Made by a program: the position numbers and the translations under genes. Of a stretch of DNA of 64,000 nucleotides, positions 1 through 9,675 are shown in pieces (positions within the stretch are counted from its first letter, which is position 1; each line of letters begins with the position of its first letter). The DNA is taken from NCBI RefSeq assembly GCF_900103665.1, contig NZ_FNGY01000007.1, positions 475,013 through 539,012 on the forward strand. Reading direction: 5' to 3'. The DNA is from Pedobacter steynii. Lineage in GTDB: Bacteria > Bacteroidota > Bacteroidia > Sphingobacteriales > Sphingobacteriaceae. The notes under the pieces were generated by a model that was not told the DNA's origin, did no database searches, and was given only the letters and a program-made list of their open reading frames with translations.

Positions 1-68
1 ATCGAGTGATAAAAAACGTTGTGGTTGGTTCATTTGAAGAGGAAGTTACAAATAAATATGATAAATGA

Positions 69-88
69 GTAGGGGCATCCGCCCCTAC
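69..88. terminator. Hairpin downstream of susD-like gene
   Basis: A perfect 8-bp stem (GTAGGGGC / GCCCCTAC) with a 4-nt ATCC loop lies about 40 nt beyond the stop codon of the minus-strand SusD-like gene. Only a short run of T follows it on either strand. It is a plausible transcription end for the SusC/SusD operon but not a textbook intrinsic terminator. Confidence 0.45.
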
Positions 89-128
89 TTCATTACAATA
101 GGGATAAGAAATGGGGGAACACTTCTCC

Positions 129-1916
129 CTAGTTATAACCGGAATTTTGTTTTAGAACCGCCGTACCATTGGCCTGGCTCAAATCAATTTGTCGTTGTGG
201 GATCGGGTAATATTCGCTTTTACCTTTAATGTATTTTCCGTTTCTTACATCAGAAGTCAGCTTGCCCTGGAAATTAAAATAAGCATTCAGCTCCTGATCA
301 GCAATACCCCAGCGTACCAGGTCAAAGAAGCGGTGTCCTTCCATCGCTAATTCTATTTTTCTTTCAAAATAGATGGCGCTTAACGCATAATCCTTTCCTT
401 TTCCGGAGAAATCACCAATCGGATATTCATTTACCTTATAATTGGCGGCCGGAATATTGGAGAATCCCTCCATCGGCTTTGCCTCGTTTTTATACTTGTA
501 CACCCATCCTACCGGATTGGCCGCACGTGCCCGAACCAGGTTCACATAACCTTCCGCTTTACTCAGGCTTCCTGCCTGAGCCTCCGCCTCTGCGCCCATC
601 AGCAAGACATCCGCAAACCTGATGACCAGGTAATTGATCGCTGAACCAGGTGCCCAGGTGGTCAGATCGGCATCTGTTGCCTGTGATTCCTGCCAGTAAA
701 TGTTCTTTTTAGGTCCATAAGGTCCGCCGTAGCGCTGATCTCTGATCCATGGTTCTCCAGGATAGATTCCCCAATCCAGATATGGAACACCACGTCTTCC
801 GGCAGTCCAGTCGATCCTTGGATCCAATGTTCCTGCGTCCGGAACAAAGGCTTCCGTTCCTTTGATGCCCATATCATTCTTCACTGCAAAATCATTGTAA
901 TTGTTCAGATATGGAAGTCCGTTGGCAGAGTTGGTTCTAAAATGGTTGACCATATCAATGGAAGGCTGGAAAAATCCGCAGCAACCAAAAGGGCTGTTTC
1001 CATAAGGAAAGTTCAGCATATCACCGTTATTCCCATTAGATGGGCCATTTGGATCCACATTCGCGGCCATTTGAATGGCAAAAACCACTTCTGAGTTGTC
1101 TTCTTTACTCGGCTTAAAATTGTCAGAGAATTCCGTATTCAACTGATATTTTTTACCGGTAGTCGTTACCCCTTGTGAGATGACGATGTCAAACAACCCT
1201 TGTGCTTCCGGAAATTTATGCTGGTATAAATAGGCTTTCGCAAGGTAAGCTCCTGCTGCCCATTTGTTTGCTCTTCCCATCTCTGTTTGAGTAGGCGGCA
1301 GATTATCGTAGGCATATTTAAGGTCCTCGTTTATTTTAACCCAGATATCTGTATTGTTTGGCTGGTTAAAGATCGTGGTTGTTTCATCGATCCAGGGTAC
1401 CATATTCCATAACTTCTTCAATTCAAAATAATAATGTGCACGAAGGAACCTCGCCTGACCAGCGATATTTTTACGGTCGGCCTCAATGATATCGGTCGCT
1501 TTCGCCATTACTTTTAACACGTTATTGGTCCGGGTTACGCCTTCATATAAGGCCTTCCATTTTCCGTTAAAATAAGCATTGGTAGCGTCAGAGTAGAAGT
1601 TCGCAATGGGATCTACGGCAGGTTGATCTGCCCCGTCACTTCCTTTGGAAGCATCACCACCGGTGATGGAGCCAAAGACCCAGTTGCTTGGTGAAGCATG
1701 CCATGCTTCACCTCCACCTAAACCCTGATTAGAACCTTGTTGTCCGTCTAATGCCGCATAGGCACCAATTAACAAACCGTTCACTCCATTTTTATTGGCT
1801 AAAATCCCCTCTGTCAAAGAGCCCAATGGCGGTTGCTCCAATGCCTTCTTGCAGGAGAAAAATAACTGCGTTGTAAAGCACAATACAGTTAACAAAATGT
1901 ATGTTGATCTTTTCAT
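129..1916 (-). CDS. SusD/RagB-family surface lipoprotein
   Basis: This is the lid and ligand-binding partner of a SusC-type TonB-dependent transporter, expected on the outer face of the outer membrane. The N-terminus is a lipoprotein signal with the lipid-anchored Cys near residue 22 (sequence FFSCKKA). The first half carries the helical TPR-like pattern of SusD proteins, including RFLRAHYYFEL near residue 157. The C-terminal region has family signatures such as VIRFADVLLMGAEAEAQAG and FERKIELAMEGHRFFDLVRW. At 595 residues it is of normal size. It starts 70 nt after the SusC-like stop and is presumably co-transcribed. No glycoside hydrolase or peptidase is nearby, so the nutrient cannot be named. 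Confidence 0.93.
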   Translation of the reverse strand: MKRSTYILLTVLCFTTQLFFSCKKALEQPPLGSLTEGILANKNGVNGLLIGAYAALDGQQGSNQGLGGGEAWHASPSNWVFGSITGGDASKGSDGADQPAVDPIANFYSDATNAYFNGKWKALYEGVTRTNNVLKVMAKATDIIEADRKNIAGQARFLRAHYYFELKKLWNMVPWIDETTTIFNQPNNTDIWVKINEDLKYAYDNLPPTQTEMGRANKWAAGAYLAKAYLYQHKFPEAQGLFDIVISQGVTTTGKKYQLNTEFSDNFKPSKEDNSEVVFAIQMAANVDPNGPSNGNNGDMLNFPYGNSPFGCCGFFQPSIDMVNHFRTNSANGLPYLNNYNDFAVKNDMGIKGTEAFVPDAGTLDPRIDWTAGRRGVPYLDWGIYPGEPWIRDQRYGGPYGPKKNIYWQESQATDADLTTWAPGSAINYLVIRFADVLLMGAEAEAQAGSLSKAEGYVNLVRARAANPVGWVYKYKNEAKPMEGFSNIPAANYKVNEYPIGDFSGKGKDYALSAIYFERKIELAMEGHRFFDLVRWGIADQELNAYFNFQGKLTSDVRNGKYIKGKSEYYPIPQRQIDLSQANGTAVLKQNSGYN

Positions 1917-1986
1917 CGGAATATAATTGTTAATGGTGATGAAGCTATCATATATGATGGTTTCATCTGTTTAAAACATTAAATGG

Positions 1987-4900
1987 TTAAAAATTTAAAT
2001 TTAATCCCAACAGGAAAGTACGCTGACTTGGATATGCGCCTTCGTCTACCCCATAAGCAGTCTGGCTTCCCGTTGCACTGGAAGTACCAATCTCAGGATC
2101 CAGTCCTGAATACTTGGTAATCGTAAACAGATTCGCTCCGGAAACATAAACACGAAGCTTTCCAACCCCAATTTTCTGAAGTGTTTTTGCAGGGAAGGTA
2201 TAACCGATCTGTGCATTTTTTAACCGGAGGTAAGATCCGCTTTCTACGAAATAAGAATTAGGTACCCCATTGGAACTGAAAGACTGATTTTTTTCCTGGA
2301 TAGGTGCTTTTGCATTCCTATTAGATGGTGTCCAGGAATCATACAATGCAGTATGACTTTTTGCTCCTCCGAATGAAGAAGAAAAATCCGTCCACCATTT
2401 CACCTGATTCCAGATGGAATTGCCCTGGGCACCATAGAAGAACATACTCAGATCGAAATCTTTATAAGTCATTCCGAGATTCAGGCCGTAACTAAAGTCA
2501 GGATTTGCATTTCCTAAGAAAGTACGATCGGCAGCAGTAATCAGTCCGTCACCATTCACATCTTCATACTTGAAACGCCCCGGAGCTACCGCACTTTGAT
2601 ACACGGAATTGACATCACCGGTGATGCCTCTTGCTTTTAAATCTGCCGCATCAATTTCTGCCTGAGAATTCCAGAAACCTGCTACTTTATAACCAAAGAA
2701 TTCACTTACAGAACGGCCTACTTTATTGCGGATAATCGCGCTGCCATCAAAGCGACGCGGATCTTCATCATAATAATCTGCATCAGAAGAAATCTTTTTA
2801 ATGAGGTTATTGTAAGTGGTCAATGTAGCTGTTGCATTAAATTTCAGATCCTTGCCAATATTGGTATGTGCAGAGATGGCCAGATCCAATCCATCATTCT
2901 TCATTTCGCCGATATTCACATAAGGCTGTCTTGAAGCACCGTTGGAAGCGATCATTTCCGGGTTATACAACAGGTCTTTGATCGTTTTACGGTAGTAATC
3001 AGCGGAGATTTCAAACTTTCCACCAAATAAAGTTGCATCTACCCCAATGTTTGAATTGGTATTTTTCTCCCATTTTGCACCAGGGTTACCCGTTGCATTT
3101 TTATAGAAGCCGGAAACCACATTGTTTCCACCACCTATCGCATAATACGAAGGCGCGATGGAACTGCTAAAAGTATTGAATCCATTTCCATTGGTTACGT
3201 TCAGCTGATTCCCCATTACACCATATCCTCCTCTGATTTTCAGATCGGTAAGCCATTTCACATCTTTCAGGAAAGACTCCTGAGAGATTCTCCATCCCCC
3301 ACTTACGGAAGGAAACCAACCATATACATTTTCTGTGAATTTAGACGAACCGTCCCTTCTCAGCGTTGCACCGATTAAGTACCTGTCGTTGAAGCTATAA
3401 TCCAGACGTCCGATCAAAGAGAACATCGCACTGGCATCACGCTCACTTGAAGAATCTTTCGGACCGCTTCCGGTATTCAGATTGGTAAAGTTGGGATCAA
3501 AAGAGAAATAGCCTTTATTGCTCCCACTCAGCGTATTGTCGCGATTTCTAAGGTATTCTGTACCTACTACGGCCTTTACACTGTGTCTGTCAAAGACCTT
3601 CGTAAAAGCAAGTGTATTTGTCCAGGTATATTCAAAACCTGTATAAGAAGATTCAGAATAGGTATTGGTAATGTTATTCTCAGAATTTTCATACTGAGGA
3701 TGAACAAATGATCTGGAATCACCCGAATAGTTGGCTCCTCCAAATGAACTGCGAAGCGTAAGTGATGCAGGCAGGTCAACTTCAACAAAGACATTTCCAA
3801 ACAACCTGTTGTCTGTTGCCCTGTTATTTTTTGTTCTGTTCAGCATCGCTACCGGATTATAACCATCGCCCAATCCACCACCAAAAGAACCACCATAATT
3901 TCCCATGATGTCATATACCGGAATGATGGGTTGCTGACGGAAAGCATGACCAATGGCATTATCGCCCGTCAACCCGCCAATTTTAGGGTTATTTTTAAGG
4001 GAATAAGCAATATTTTCGCCTATCCTGATTTTTTTACCAATGTTATACTGTGTATTGGAGCGCACCGTATATCTGGTCAGAAAAGTTTCCATCAAGGTAC
4101 CTTCCTGATTAAAATAGTTGGCAGAAAAAAGGTAATTCCCCTGATCTGAGCCACCGCTCACCGTAACATTATGACTTGTAATTGGTGCCGGACTGAAAAT
4201 TTCTTCATACCAGTTTGTTCCGTTTTTATTGGACCGGGTGATCCTGTTAAAACCAGCATACTCCGCAGGGGTGAAAAAAGGTTTCACATTATACAAAGAA
4301 GGATTTGTTCCCGGATCGCCTTCTTTTGCGCCTCTCGGCAAAATGTAATCAGGAACGACATAAGTAGGTCCATTTCCATAAAGCGCATCATTGAGGTCAG
4401 TTTCTCCGGAATTGATCAGCATCTGACGTTTTAAATTTGCCATTTCCTGAGGATTCAGGATATCCCATACATTTCCGGTTTTAGGGCGTTGCGTACCATA
4501 ATAGGCATCATAGTTCACCTGGATCTTCCCTTTTCCTTTTTTAGTCGTCAGGATGATCACCCCATTTGCAGCCCTGGAACCGTAAATAGAAGCCGAGCCC
4601 GCATCTTTAAGCACCTGCGCCGATTCAATATCGTTGGGATTGATGTCGGAAGTACTTTGGGTAGGCACCCCATCTACGACGTATAGCGGACTGTTATTTC
4701 CGAAAGTATTGATCCCCCTGATTTTCACCTGAGGTTCTTCACCTGGTTGTCCGGAGCCCAATACGGTTACACCGGATGCTTGGCCCTGTAACAGGTTGTT
4801 CACCGAGGAAACCGGTTGTTTGATCATGGAAGAAACGTTGACCACTGAGACTGCACCCGTCAGGTCCTTTTTCTTTTGTGTCGAATATCCCACCACCACC

Positions 4901-5544
4901 ACCTCACCTAAGGAGGTAGCTTCTTCTTCCAGCTGGACATTGACCGTAGTTTTTCCTGCAGCGGCAACCTCTTTGGTCTTAAAACCGATGTAAGTAAACA
5001 CCAAAACCGCATCTGCTGAAGTTGTGGTAACTGCATAATTACCGTTTGCATCAGTCATTGCACCGATGGAAGTGCCTTTTATTTTTACACTTACGCCGGG
5101 CAGGGTTTCTCCTTTGGTGGAGCTCACCTGTCCTTTGATGACGATCTGTGTTTTTTTCGCTTCTGCTTCCGCAGCGGCAAAGCTGTCTTTATCGTATAAT
5201 AAAATGTGCTGATCCACCACCCTATAAGTGATGTTAAGAGCAGCGAGCGTTTCCGACAGTAGGTCTCCCAGACGTTTATTAACTACGTTTAAAGAGACGA
5301 TCCGCTCGGATCTGATCATGGAAGGGCTATAAATAAACTTTACCTTAGTCTGGTTTTGGATTTCCTTTAAGATCTGTTTTATTTTACCTTCAGTAATATT
5401 GATAGAAATTTCTTTGTTCAATATTGCCTGTGCCTCTACTTTTTTTGCAAAGGTGCTACAGGTAAATAAGATCACAAGAAATATTTGGCTTACAGATATT
5501 CTCATTGCTGTTATTATTAAAGCAACAAATCGCTTTTTATTCAT
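1987..5544 (-). CDS. SusC/RagA-family TonB-linked outer-membrane transporter with STN domain
   Basis: This is an energised outer-membrane importer that pairs with the adjacent SusD-like lipoprotein. After a signal peptide (about residues 1-38), residues 40-120 form an STN domain, the part that talks to a FecR anti-sigma factor. A carboxypeptidase-like beta-sandwich follows at about 133-212. The plug then begins with the SusC signature around GEVVVVGYSTQKKKDLTGAV, with VDGVP further on. The remainder is a 22-strand-type barrel ending in FLLGLNLNF with a terminal Phe. The STN domain and the FecR and ECF sigma genes just upstream mean that ligand binding probably induces this operon through cell-surface signalling. 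Length (1185 residues) is typical for an STN-containing SusC. Confidence 0.95.
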   Translation of the reverse strand: MNKKRFVALIITAMRISVSQIFLVILFTCSTFAKKVEAQAILNKEISINITEGKIKQILKEIQNQTKVKFIYSPSMIRSERIVSLNVVNKRLGDLLSETLAALNITYRVVDQHILLYDKDSFAAAEAEAKKTQIVIKGQVSSTKGETLPGVSVKIKGTSIGAMTDANGNYAVTTTSADAVLVFTYIGFKTKEVAAAGKTTVNVQLEEEATSLGEVVVVGYSTQKKKDLTGAVSVVNVSSMIKQPVSSVNNLLQGQASGVTVLGSGQPGEEPQVKIRGINTFGNNSPLYVVDGVPTQSTSDINPNDIESAQVLKDAGSASIYGSRAANGVIILTTKKGKGKIQVNYDAYYGTQRPKTGNVWDILNPQEMANLKRQMLINSGETDLNDALYGNGPTYVVPDYILPRGAKEGDPGTNPSLYNVKPFFTPAEYAGFNRITRSNKNGTNWYEEIFSPAPITSHNVTVSGGSDQGNYLFSANYFNQEGTLMETFLTRYTVRSNTQYNIGKKIRIGENIAYSLKNNPKIGGLTGDNAIGHAFRQQPIIPVYDIMGNYGGSFGGGLGDGYNPVAMLNRTKNNRATDNRLFGNVFVEVDLPASLTLRSSFGGANYSGDSRSFVHPQYENSENNITNTYSESSYTGFEYTWTNTLAFTKVFDRHSVKAVVGTEYLRNRDNTLSGSNKGYFSFDPNFTNLNTGSGPKDSSSERDASAMFSLIGRLDYSFNDRYLIGATLRRDGSSKFTENVYGWFPSVSGGWRISQESFLKDVKWLTDLKIRGGYGVMGNQLNVTNGNGFNTFSSSIAPSYYAIGGGNNVVSGFYKNATGNPGAKWEKNTNSNIGVDATLFGGKFEISADYYRKTIKDLLYNPEMIASNGASRQPYVNIGEMKNDGLDLAISAHTNIGKDLKFNATATLTTYNNLIKKISSDADYYDEDPRRFDGSAIIRNKVGRSVSEFFGYKVAGFWNSQAEIDAADLKARGITGDVNSVYQSAVAPGRFKYEDVNGDGLITAADRTFLGNANPDFSYGLNLGMTYKDFDLSMFFYGAQGNSIWNQVKWWTDFSSSFGGAKSHTALYDSWTPSNRNAKAPIQEKNQSFSSNGVPNSYFVESGSYLRLKNAQIGYTFPAKTLQKIGVGKLRVYVSGANLFTITKYSGLDPEIGTSSATGSQTAYGVDEGAYPSQRTFLLGLNLNF

Positions 5545-5797
5545 ACCTTTAGAAGTTTTGTTCGTTAATGTGAAAAATTTCGTTCAGAATTAATTTAACT
5601 GGCAATGTCCCGCAACATTGTCAGTTTTTTTTTGGAAGTTGGTCTAGTAAAAGTTTCTCTTTTTCATACGCTGTTGGTTTGGTTGGTTAGTTGATTGGTT
5701 AATTAGGTTACTCCTATTATTCAGATCAGATTCGCTCCTGCAAGGTCCCGCAACGCTGCTGGTTTAAATCTTTTGACCTGTTATTTCTTATCGTTTG
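5545..5797. promoter_or_regulatory. susC leader region with hairpin and repeated GTCCCGCAAC
   Basis: This 253-nt gap between the FecR gene and the SusC-like gene should hold the ECF-dependent promoter for susCD, read on the minus strand. It contains a 12-bp stem (5597-5608 with 5615-5626, one G-T pair) whose loop overlaps GTCCCGCAAC. The same 10-mer recurs at 5745-5754. A run of nine T follows the hairpin on the plus strand. I could not assign a promoter with confidence. Confidence 0.4.
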
Positions 5798-6847
5798 TTA
5801 TTTCTTACGCTTAATGATGATGCTTGTTCCCGAGATTTCATAGGTCGCTTTTATAGACTCACATAGAAAATCCAGTTTATTATATAAGCTCTGTTCAGAA
5901 AGGTCTCCCGTAAACGTATTGTTATATAAAGCCCCGTCTTCTACAATAAAATCGATCTCATAGGTCTTTTTAAGCTGTGCAATCACTTCTGTCAATGGCG
6001 CATCATTGAAAGCAAAGGCTTCCTTAACTTCGGCACTGCGCAGTTCTGCCGTTACCGGTTCCGGATTGCTGACCAGCGTTTTTTCAAACACTTTCTGATC
6101 ACTGATGAATACTGCTTTTTGATTAGGAGTCAGGAAAATGGCTTTATCTGTACCCAGAATTCCTTTCACGATCGCCAGTCTGCCGGAAACCGGAGAAACC
6201 TGAACTTTCCCGGTATGAACAGAAACTTCGGTTGATTTACCTGATGCGCTTGTTCTGATCATGAAACTCGTTCCAAGAACTTTGGTGATCACATCTTTAC
6301 TATAAACCATAAAAGGCCTTGAAGCATCTTTACTAATTTCGAAAAAACCCGCCCCTTCCAGGGTCACTTCCCGGACATCGCTGTTAAAATGAGCCGGATA
6401 TTTAACTACCGCATTTTTTTCAAGGACAACAGAGCTGCCATCTTCAAAGGTAATCTTCTCGGGTTTTCCCGAGGTATTGGTACATTCCTTAACGTCTTGT
6501 ACAGATTGAACTGCCAGGAACGTTGGAATGTGGGTTTCTTCTTTAAAAAACAGGTAACCGGTGATCAACAGAAAACCAGCAACCGCAGCAGCAATACCCC
6601 TCCACATTCCTGCGGAGCGCCTGCTGTGTTTTAAGAAAACAGGGTTTGTTGTTTCCGGAGCGGAGATGTCCACATGAATCCTGTCCCAAAGCTTTTGCTC
6701 CATGGTATTGATTTCCCTGGGGTTAATCTCATCGAGGTCTTCTTTATCAAGCATTCCGTAAAGTTCTTCAACGATTCGTTTTTCCTCGTCTGTACATGTT
6801 CCCTGGAGGTATCTGTCCAATAAAAGATGAAATGCTTCTCTACTCAT
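5798..6847 (-). CDS. FecR-family anti-sigma factor
   Basis: This is an inner-membrane regulator that holds the adjacent ECF sigma factor and senses the STN domain of the SusC-like transporter. The cytoplasmic N-terminus (about 1-85) carries a FecR N-type helical domain (LLLDRYLQGTCTDEEKRIVEEL). One transmembrane helix follows near residues 86-103 (GIAAAVAGFLLITGYLFF). The periplasmic FecR domain at about 118-220 includes TFEDGSSVVLEKNAVVKYP and FEISKDASRPFMVYS. A C-terminal DUF4974-type domain (about 265-349; APLTEVIAQLKKTYEI) resembles the STN fold. It lies between the sigma gene and susC, the usual order in Bacteroidota. Start and length are ordinary. Confidence 0.93.
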   Translation of the reverse strand: MSREAFHLLLDRYLQGTCTDEEKRIVEELYGMLDKEDLDEINPREINTMEQKLWDRIHVDISAPETTNPVFLKHSRRSAGMWRGIAAAVAGFLLITGYLFFKEETHIPTFLAVQSVQDVKECTNTSGKPEKITFEDGSSVVLEKNAVVKYPAHFNSDVREVTLEGAGFFEISKDASRPFMVYSKDVITKVLGTSFMIRTSASGKSTEVSVHTGKVQVSPVSGRLAIVKGILGTDKAIFLTPNQKAVFISDQKVFEKTLVSNPEPVTAELRSAEVKEAFAFNDAPLTEVIAQLKKTYEIDFIVEDGALYNNTFTGDLSEQSLYNKLDFLCESIKATYEISGTSIIIKRKK

Positions 6848-6920
6848 TATTATAGCTTTTAAACTATATGTAAGCTAAAGGCGGGCGATCCCTAAAGAAA
6901 ATAAAAATATTTTTCTGTTT

Positions 6921-7499
6921 TTATAAAAACAGGCTGAGGAGGATGGGTAAAAAGAGGTAATCTTTCAAATGAAAACGCATCGATTTGAGGGATTGGGTGA
7001 TGTGGTACTCCACTGCCTTTTCGGAGATGTTCAACTCCCGGGAGATGTCTTTTACAGAATAATGTTCCAGTCTGCTCAGCTTAAACACCTCTCCCGTTTT
7101 CTTGGGCAACCTGGCAATCCCATCGGTCAAAGCACCAGACAATTCATTGAGCATCAATAGATAATCGGTATTTTCTACCGTATCATTCTTTAGGACCTTC
7201 AGGTGATCCTGATAGTTCTCTCTTACCAGCTGAGATTTATAATGGTTAATAATGCTGTATTTCAAGCCTCCAAAAAGATAATTACTGATGGAACCGATAA
7301 CTACCGTCTCCCGTCTGCGCCAAAGGTCTACGAAAAGATTTTGGGTGAGCTCTTCTGCAAGCTCCTTATAATGTGTCTTTTTATAAGCTACCTGGAAGAC
7401 ACCTTTCCAATAACGGGTGTAAATCTCCCTGAACGCACGTTCGCTGCCGTCTTTAAAAAGAACGACCAGTTCATCATCTGTCAGGACTGAAAGGTTCAT
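6921..7499 (-). CDS. ECF RNA polymerase sigma factor (FecI-like, Bacteroidota type)
   Basis: This is a sigma-70-family ECF factor that should direct transcription of the downstream SusC/SusD genes when released by FecR. The chosen start is the internal Met (MNLSVLTDDELV), giving 192 residues; the longer reading frame begins with a non-family stretch. Region 2 is at about residues 10-80 (LVVLFKDGSERAFREIYTRYW and ELTQNLFVDLWRRR). Region 4 is at about 115-170 (LPKKTGEVFKLSRLEHYSVKDI in part, with the helix-turn-helix SRELNISEKAVEYHI). A hydrophobic tail (DYLFLPILLSLFL) ends the protein, as is common in these Bacteroidota factors. The gap to FecR is 73 nt. Confidence 0.92.
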   Translation of the reverse strand: MNLSVLTDDELVVLFKDGSERAFREIYTRYWKGVFQVAYKKTHYKELAEELTQNLFVDLWRRRETVVIGSISNYLFGGLKYSIINHYKSQLVRENYQDHLKVLKNDTVENTDYLLMLNELSGALTDGIARLPKKTGEVFKLSRLEHYSVKDISRELNISEKAVEYHITQSLKSMRFHLKDYLFLPILLSLFL

Positions 7500-7645
7500 A
7501 AGGCAGTTAGGATAGTTAGTTAGTCTGGGTCTAACAAATTTAACAATAAAAGTCAAAAGGCGATAAAAAATTATCTGCACCTAACTAACCAATCACTCAG
7601 CAGGATTGACAGCCCCTGCTGAGTGACGTTCCTCTAAAAGTTCGC

Positions 7646-8575
7646 CTAAAAGGGTAAAGACATATGTACCATTACCCGGTTTCCTGCTTTTGCCCTGCCT
7701 CCTGCGAGGTCCTGAGCGCGTACATTCTGGTAATTGGTACCAAAAGAAAGGCCTTTCATTGCCACTTCTATACCCGCAACAGCGGATAAGGAATAACCTC
7801 CGGAGACTTCCACATTATACTTATTGTTTTCTACATCTTTATCGGCGGTCTCATATAAAACACCTGCATTGGGGGCTACAGTAACCACATTTGCCAGTCT
7901 GAACTTATAATAGGCCAGCATATTTGCCGTCAGCTTATTTCCATAACGATAATTGTATTTGTTTTCCGTATTGATCTTATAGTTCACATTTGTGTTCAAC
8001 CCCAGGTCATTGTAACGGATGTCGTAGGCCGCATTTAGGGTGAAATCAGTGCTTGCCGTTCCCAGCTGGAAGTTATTGGGAGATTCCTGAATGACCAGTC
8101 TTTCGGAAGGTTCATATTTTCCTGTAGGCACTTTTATCCCTCCTCCAATCCAGACCGATTGTACCAGCAGGCGTTCCCCAAGAGTGCCGCTTTTGTCCAG
8201 CAGTTTATAATAACCCATCAGCGCAATGTCTCCAAGCCCATTTTTGGTTCCATTACCAGTCTGACTTTCTCTTTTATTGAAATTATAAGGCACGAAAGCC
8301 AGAATCCGAAAGCGACTTCCGATGTTCCAGCCTCCCCAGAGCTCTGCACTCTGATAAGTTTCATCGGCAGTAATCGGCGTTCTTTGCCCCAATGGGCCAA
8401 GGTGTGTCTGTAAACTCTTATGCTGATACCTCAACCCTATAAATCTTTTGTTAAACTCGGGGAGGATGCCCAGGTAATAACTTCCTACTCCGCAGCCACA
8501 AATGTCGCAGGCAAAACTGGCAAATGCAGTGGAGCACAACAGGATCAGGCTAATTATTATTTTCTTCTTCATCAT
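7646..8575 (-). CDS. Outer-membrane beta-barrel protein with N-terminal CxxCxC motif
   Basis: I recognise this only as a family of Bacteroidota transporter-like barrels. A signal peptide (about 1-22) is followed at once by CDICGCGVGSYYLG, which puts three Cys (23, 26, 28) at the mature N-terminus, a likely metal or redox site. The rest is rich in alternating aromatic strands and ends in VMVHMSLPF with a terminal Phe, typical of a barrel inserted into the outer membrane. It begins 33 nt after the downstream MbnH-like gene and is the last gene of that run, so it probably serves the same metal-handling job. A soluble-substrate porin without metal binding remains possible. The exact transport role is not known. 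Confidence 0.7.
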   Translation of the reverse strand: MMKKKIIISLILLCSTAFASFACDICGCGVGSYYLGILPEFNKRFIGLRYQHKSLQTHLGPLGQRTPITADETYQSAELWGGWNIGSRFRILAFVPYNFNKRESQTGNGTKNGLGDIALMGYYKLLDKSGTLGERLLVQSVWIGGGIKVPTGKYEPSERLVIQESPNNFQLGTASTDFTLNAAYDIRYNDLGLNTNVNYKINTENKYNYRYGNKLTANMLAYYKFRLANVVTVAPNAGVLYETADKDVENNKYNVEVSGGYSLSAVAGIEVAMKGLSFGTNYQNVRAQDLAGGRAKAGNRVMVHMSLPF

Positions 8576-8608
8576 TATTCTCGTTGTTTTGATCGTTATA
8601 AGACCTTG

Positions 8609-9670
8609 TTATTGTTCAGACAAAAGTTTGTTATTGATAAACTCTTCGTCATTTAAAGTGGATAAGAATGCGGTCAGCTTTGCCTTATCATTTTCTGTTA
8701 AAGCGATCCCCCGCCGGTCTCCCTGCAGGAGTAAAGGATCCAGGTTCGCAGTGGCCTGAACTTCCGAATTGTAATGTTCCAGCACCCCCCCAAGACTCAA
8801 AAACCGGCCATCATGCATATATGGAGCCGTATAACGCAGGTTCCTCAAAGAAGGCACCTTAAACTTATACTTATCCGTACTGATGAGGGTAGCCAGGTAT
8901 AAACCCTGATCATTGATCGGGCTGGGTCCTAAGCCATTGTTCCGGAAAGCGCCATCGGTAAACAGGGGTTCACTATGACAGGAAGCGCATTTTTGCTTAA
9001 ACAAAGTATATCCCTCCTGTTCTTCTGCAGTAAAAGCGGCATTTCCTTCTTTTCTCATCACCTGATCATATTTGGAATTGCTGCTGACACACATGAGCAT
9101 GAACTGTGACAATGCTTTCATAAACCTCGCAGTGCTGATCTCCTCCGTTCCAAAAGCACGTTTAAACATTTCCGTATACCTGGGAAGCTGCCGGAGTTTA
9201 TTAAATACATTCTCCAGTTTTTCGTCCATTTCCTCATGCGTCGTAATAGGTGCAATGGGCTGTAAATCCAGGTCATAAATCCCACCTCCCCACATGAACG
9301 ATTTGTTCCAGGCAAGGTTCATAATCGGCGGGGAATTGCGCGTTCCCAGGCGGTCGTCGATCCCATGGCTCACATCATGTCCATGCTGCGTGAAAGCAGA
9401 GGATTGAATGTGACAGGAACCACAGGTAATGGTATTGTTTCGGGATAGCCGGGGTTCATAAAACAAAGCCCTTCCCAATTCAAAGCCTTCTTTAGTGATT
9501 TTATTGTTGGCGAAATTATAGACAGGCTCCGGGAAGTTTGCCGGTTTCTGAAAGCCCAGAAAATCCGCAATCTTATCGATCACAGGGTTGCCTTTCAGGG
9601 CCACATCCTTCTTACAAGCCAGAATAAAGACGCCCATCAGGAACAGCGTCATCCAGTGTTTTTTATTCAT
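8609..9670 (-). CDS. Diheme cytochrome c peroxidase / MbnH-like lipoprotein (copy 1)
   Basis: This belongs to the bacterial diheme peroxidase/MauG superfamily, which includes MbnH, the partner of MbnP. There are two heme sites, CGSCH at 83-87 and CASCH at 228-232, and the conserved APYMHDGRF near 282-290. Trp121 (NLAWNKS) lies in the region that bridges the hemes in this superfamily. The N-terminus is a lipoprotein signal with Cys19 (FILACKK), so the enzyme is probably membrane-anchored and periplasmic. It starts 5 nt after an MbnP-like gene. In methanotrophs MbnH oxidises a tryptophan of MbnP to kynurenine and creates a copper site; the same chemistry is inferred here from the pairing. Simple peroxide reduction is the alternative. 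Confidence 0.85.
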   Translation of the reverse strand: MNKKHWMTLFLMGVFILACKKDVALKGNPVIDKIADFLGFQKPANFPEPVYNFANNKITKEGFELGRALFYEPRLSRNNTITCGSCHIQSSAFTQHGHDVSHGIDDRLGTRNSPPIMNLAWNKSFMWGGGIYDLDLQPIAPITTHEEMDEKLENVFNKLRQLPRYTEMFKRAFGTEEISTARFMKALSQFMLMCVSSNSKYDQVMRKEGNAAFTAEEQEGYTLFKQKCASCHSEPLFTDGAFRNNGLGPSPINDQGLYLATLISTDKYKFKVPSLRNLRYTAPYMHDGRFLSLGGVLEHYNSEVQATANLDPLLLQGDRRGIALTENDKAKLTAFLSTLNDEEFINNKLLSEQ

Positions 9671-9675
9671 GGCGA

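Noticed and set aside
129..5544. A polysaccharide utilisation locus
   Set aside because: SusC and SusD are present but there is no glycoside hydrolase, lyase or sulfatase next to them, so the substrate class cannot be claimed.
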